Source: MWDF01 sp964577435
Lineage (GTDB): Bacteria; Bacillota; DTU025; MWDF01
Assembly (NCBI GenBank): GCA_964577435.1
Contig: CAZNZD010000077.1
Coordinates: 1-7,253, forward strand
Length of the DNA stretch: 7,253 bases
Reading direction: 5' to 3'
Positions 6,155 through 7,253 of the stretch are shown piece after piece (within the stretch, counting starts at the first letter, position 1; each line of letters opens with the position of its first letter). The translations under genes were made by a program, and so were the position numbers. Below the pieces are notes generated by a model. The model saw only the letters and a list, made by a program, of their open reading frames with translations, made no database searches and had not been told where the DNA came from.

Positions 6155-7123
6155 TTACTCTGCGAGCTGCTTGAGCTGAAGCCCCTTCTCATCGAGCTTC
6201 TTCTTCAGCTCGTCGAGGGTCTTCCTTCCGCAGTTTCTTACCTTCATCAGATCTTCCTCGGACTTGCGCGTAAGCTCGCCGAGGCTTGCTATGTTGGCCC
6301 TCTTGAGGCAGTTGTATGCCCTTACCGAGAGCTCAAGCTCGTCGATGGGGGTCTCGAGCATCTTGAGGTGCTCCTCGTCCTTGTCGTCGAAGGGGCTCGC
6401 CTGGCTGTCGGCCTCCTCCTCCTTTGCGATGAAGAGCTTGAGCTGGTCTCTGAGGATGTTGGCGGCCATGTTGACCGCATCCTTCGGGGAGACCTTGCCC
6501 TGAGTCCACACTTCGAGTATGAGCTTGTCGTAGTCCGTGATGTCCCCAACGCGGGAGTTCTCCACGGAGTAGTTGACCTTGTTCACCGGTGTGAAAATGG
6601 AGTCGACGGGAATCACCCCTATCGAATGCTCCGCCTTCTTGTTCTTGTCCGCCTGGACGTATCCCCTGCCCTCGTCGACCGTTATCTCGGCTACTATGCT
6701 GGGGATGTTGCCGTCGCTTGCTGGCTCCAGGGTGCAGATCTTAAGCTCCGGGTTGAGGATGTCGACGTCCACAGTCTGCTCGATGTGTCCGGCGGTCACC
6801 TCAATCTCGGAATCCCCCCTGTTCTCCACGATGAGCCTCAGCACCTTAGGTCCCTCCACGTTCATGCGCACGAGGAGTCCCTTAAGGTTGAGGACTATGT
6901 CGGTCACGTCCTCCTTGACATAGGGCATCGTCGAGAACTCATGAAGCACCCCTTCGATCCTTACCGAGGTTATCGCGGCGCCCGGCAGCGACGAGAGAAG
7001 TATCCTCCTCAGGGAGTTGCCGAGCGTGACTCCGTAGCCGCGCTCCAGCGGCTCAGCGACGAGCTTGCCGTAGTCCTCTTTCTCTTCTACCCATTCTATC
7101 TTGGGCTTCACAGTCTCCAACAT
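6155..7123 (-). CDS. rpoA: DNA-directed RNA polymerase subunit alpha
   Basis: The alpha subunit nucleates RNA polymerase assembly as a dimer, and its C-terminal domain contacts UP-element DNA and activators. Numbering from the ATG at 7123 (322 residues): the N-terminal domain shows PLERGYGVTLGNSLRRILLS (25-44), then SLPGAAITSVRIEGVLHEFS (45-64), with DIVLNLK (75-81), the VIPVDSIFTPVNKVNY stretch (170-185) and ITDYDKLILEVWT (195-207). An acidic linker (about 234-254) leads to the C-terminal domain with LSVRAYNCLKRANI (265-278), where Arg268 matches the DNA-contacting Arg of the family, and the helix-hairpin-helix NCGRKTLDE (297-305). An upstream in-frame ATG at 7141 would add six residues (MEGAYL), but the Shine-Dalgarno bases overlap it and family members begin like MLETVKPKIEWVE. 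Length is normal. It lies between rpsD and rplQ, the usual order. Confidence 0.97.
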   Translation of the reverse strand: MLETVKPKIEWVEEKEDYGKLVAEPLERGYGVTLGNSLRRILLSSLPGAAITSVRIEGVLHEFSTMPYVKEDVTDIVLNLKGLLVRMNVEGPKVLRLIVENRGDSEIEVTAGHIEQTVDVDILNPELKICTLEPASDGNIPSIVAEITVDEGRGYVQADKNKKAEHSIGVIPVDSIFTPVNKVNYSVENSRVGDITDYDKLILEVWTQGKVSPKDAVNMAANILRDQLKLFIAKEEEADSQASPFDDKDEEHLKMLETPIDELELSVRAYNCLKRANIASLGELTRKSEEDLMKVRNCGRKTLDELKKKLDEKGLQLKQLAE

Positions 7124-7131
7124 CAGATAAG

Positions 7132-7139
7132 CACCCTCC
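7132..7139 (-). promoter_or_regulatory. Shine-Dalgarno site that decides the rpoA start
   Basis: GGAGGGTG on the minus strand overlaps the ATG at 7141 and stands eight bases (eleven from its GGAGG core) before the ATG at 7123. It supports 7123 as the true start. The rest of the 70-base gap to rpsD shows no obvious promoter or terminator. Confidence 0.6.
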
Positions 7140-7193
7140 ATTCGTACAGCCTGGCTGCATCCGTCGTCTTTCCTGAGATACCACCCATCCTCG

Positions 7194-7253
7194 TTATCTG
7201 GAGTAGTACTCGACGATCAGGTGCTCTTTCACGTCCGTGTCGATCATTTCCCT
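7194..7253 (-). CDS. rpsD: 30S ribosomal protein S4, C-terminal end (5' part outside window)
   Basis: The frame read leftward from the right edge encodes REMIDTDVKEHLIVEYYSR and then TAA. The ending LIVE-YYSR is the very conserved C-terminus of S4 (LIVEFYSR or LIVELYSK in well-known bacteria). S4 binds 16S rRNA early in 30S assembly and in some bacteria also regulates its own operon. Only 19 residues are visible. The position directly upstream of rpoA in the same direction is the standard alpha-operon order, which makes the call secure despite the short length. Confidence 0.9.
   Translation of the reverse strand, partial: REMIDTDVKEHLIVEYYSR

Overview
The window is about 58-60% GC by eye and reads as ordinary bacterial chromosome with very tight gene packing. 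The minus strand carries rpsD (3' end only), rpoA, rplQ, two ECF-transporter ATPases, ecfT and truA. This is the tail of the S10/spc/alpha ribosomal supercluster joined to the shared energy-coupling module, an order best known from Bacillota (Firmicutes) and relatives. The high GC combined with heavy use of AGG (Arg) and ATA (Ile) codons, plus tandem secreted C69 dipeptidases, suggests a high-GC, amino-acid-using anaerobe, for example a Synergistota-like or deep Firmicute-like lineage. That placement is tentative, because no 16S gene or diagnostic insertion is present.

Layout: positions 2-427 (+) are the 3' end of a family C69 dipeptidase homologue. Positions 458-2140 (+) are a complete secreted C69 dipeptidase, paralogous to the first. 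A GC-rich hairpin at 2167-2189 sits between these genes and the converging minus-strand operon. Read in its own direction, that operon runs: rpsD end (7253-7194), rpoA (7123-6155), rplQ (6137-5601), a roughly 105-base gap with a 10-bp hairpin, ecfA1 (5495-4644), ecfA2 (4647-3778), ecfT (3781-2990) and truA (2993-2214). The last four genes are chained by three ATGA stop/start overlaps.

The proteins cover transcription (RNA polymerase alpha), translation (S4, L17), tRNA modification (TruA) and vitamin or metal import (EcfA1-EcfA2-EcfT, which needs a substrate-binding S protein encoded elsewhere). The dipeptidases are an independent plus-strand unit, probably acting outside the cytoplasmic membrane on peptides.

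I found no mobile element, CRISPR array, tRNA, rRNA or defence-type cluster, and no convincing previously undescribed system. The points most worth a second look are the ecfA1 leader (a hairpin inside a 21-codon ORF that ends on the ecfA1 start), the lysine/alanine-rich tail on L17, the TTG start of rplQ, and the dipeptidase whose predicted signal cleavage would expose its catalytic cysteine.
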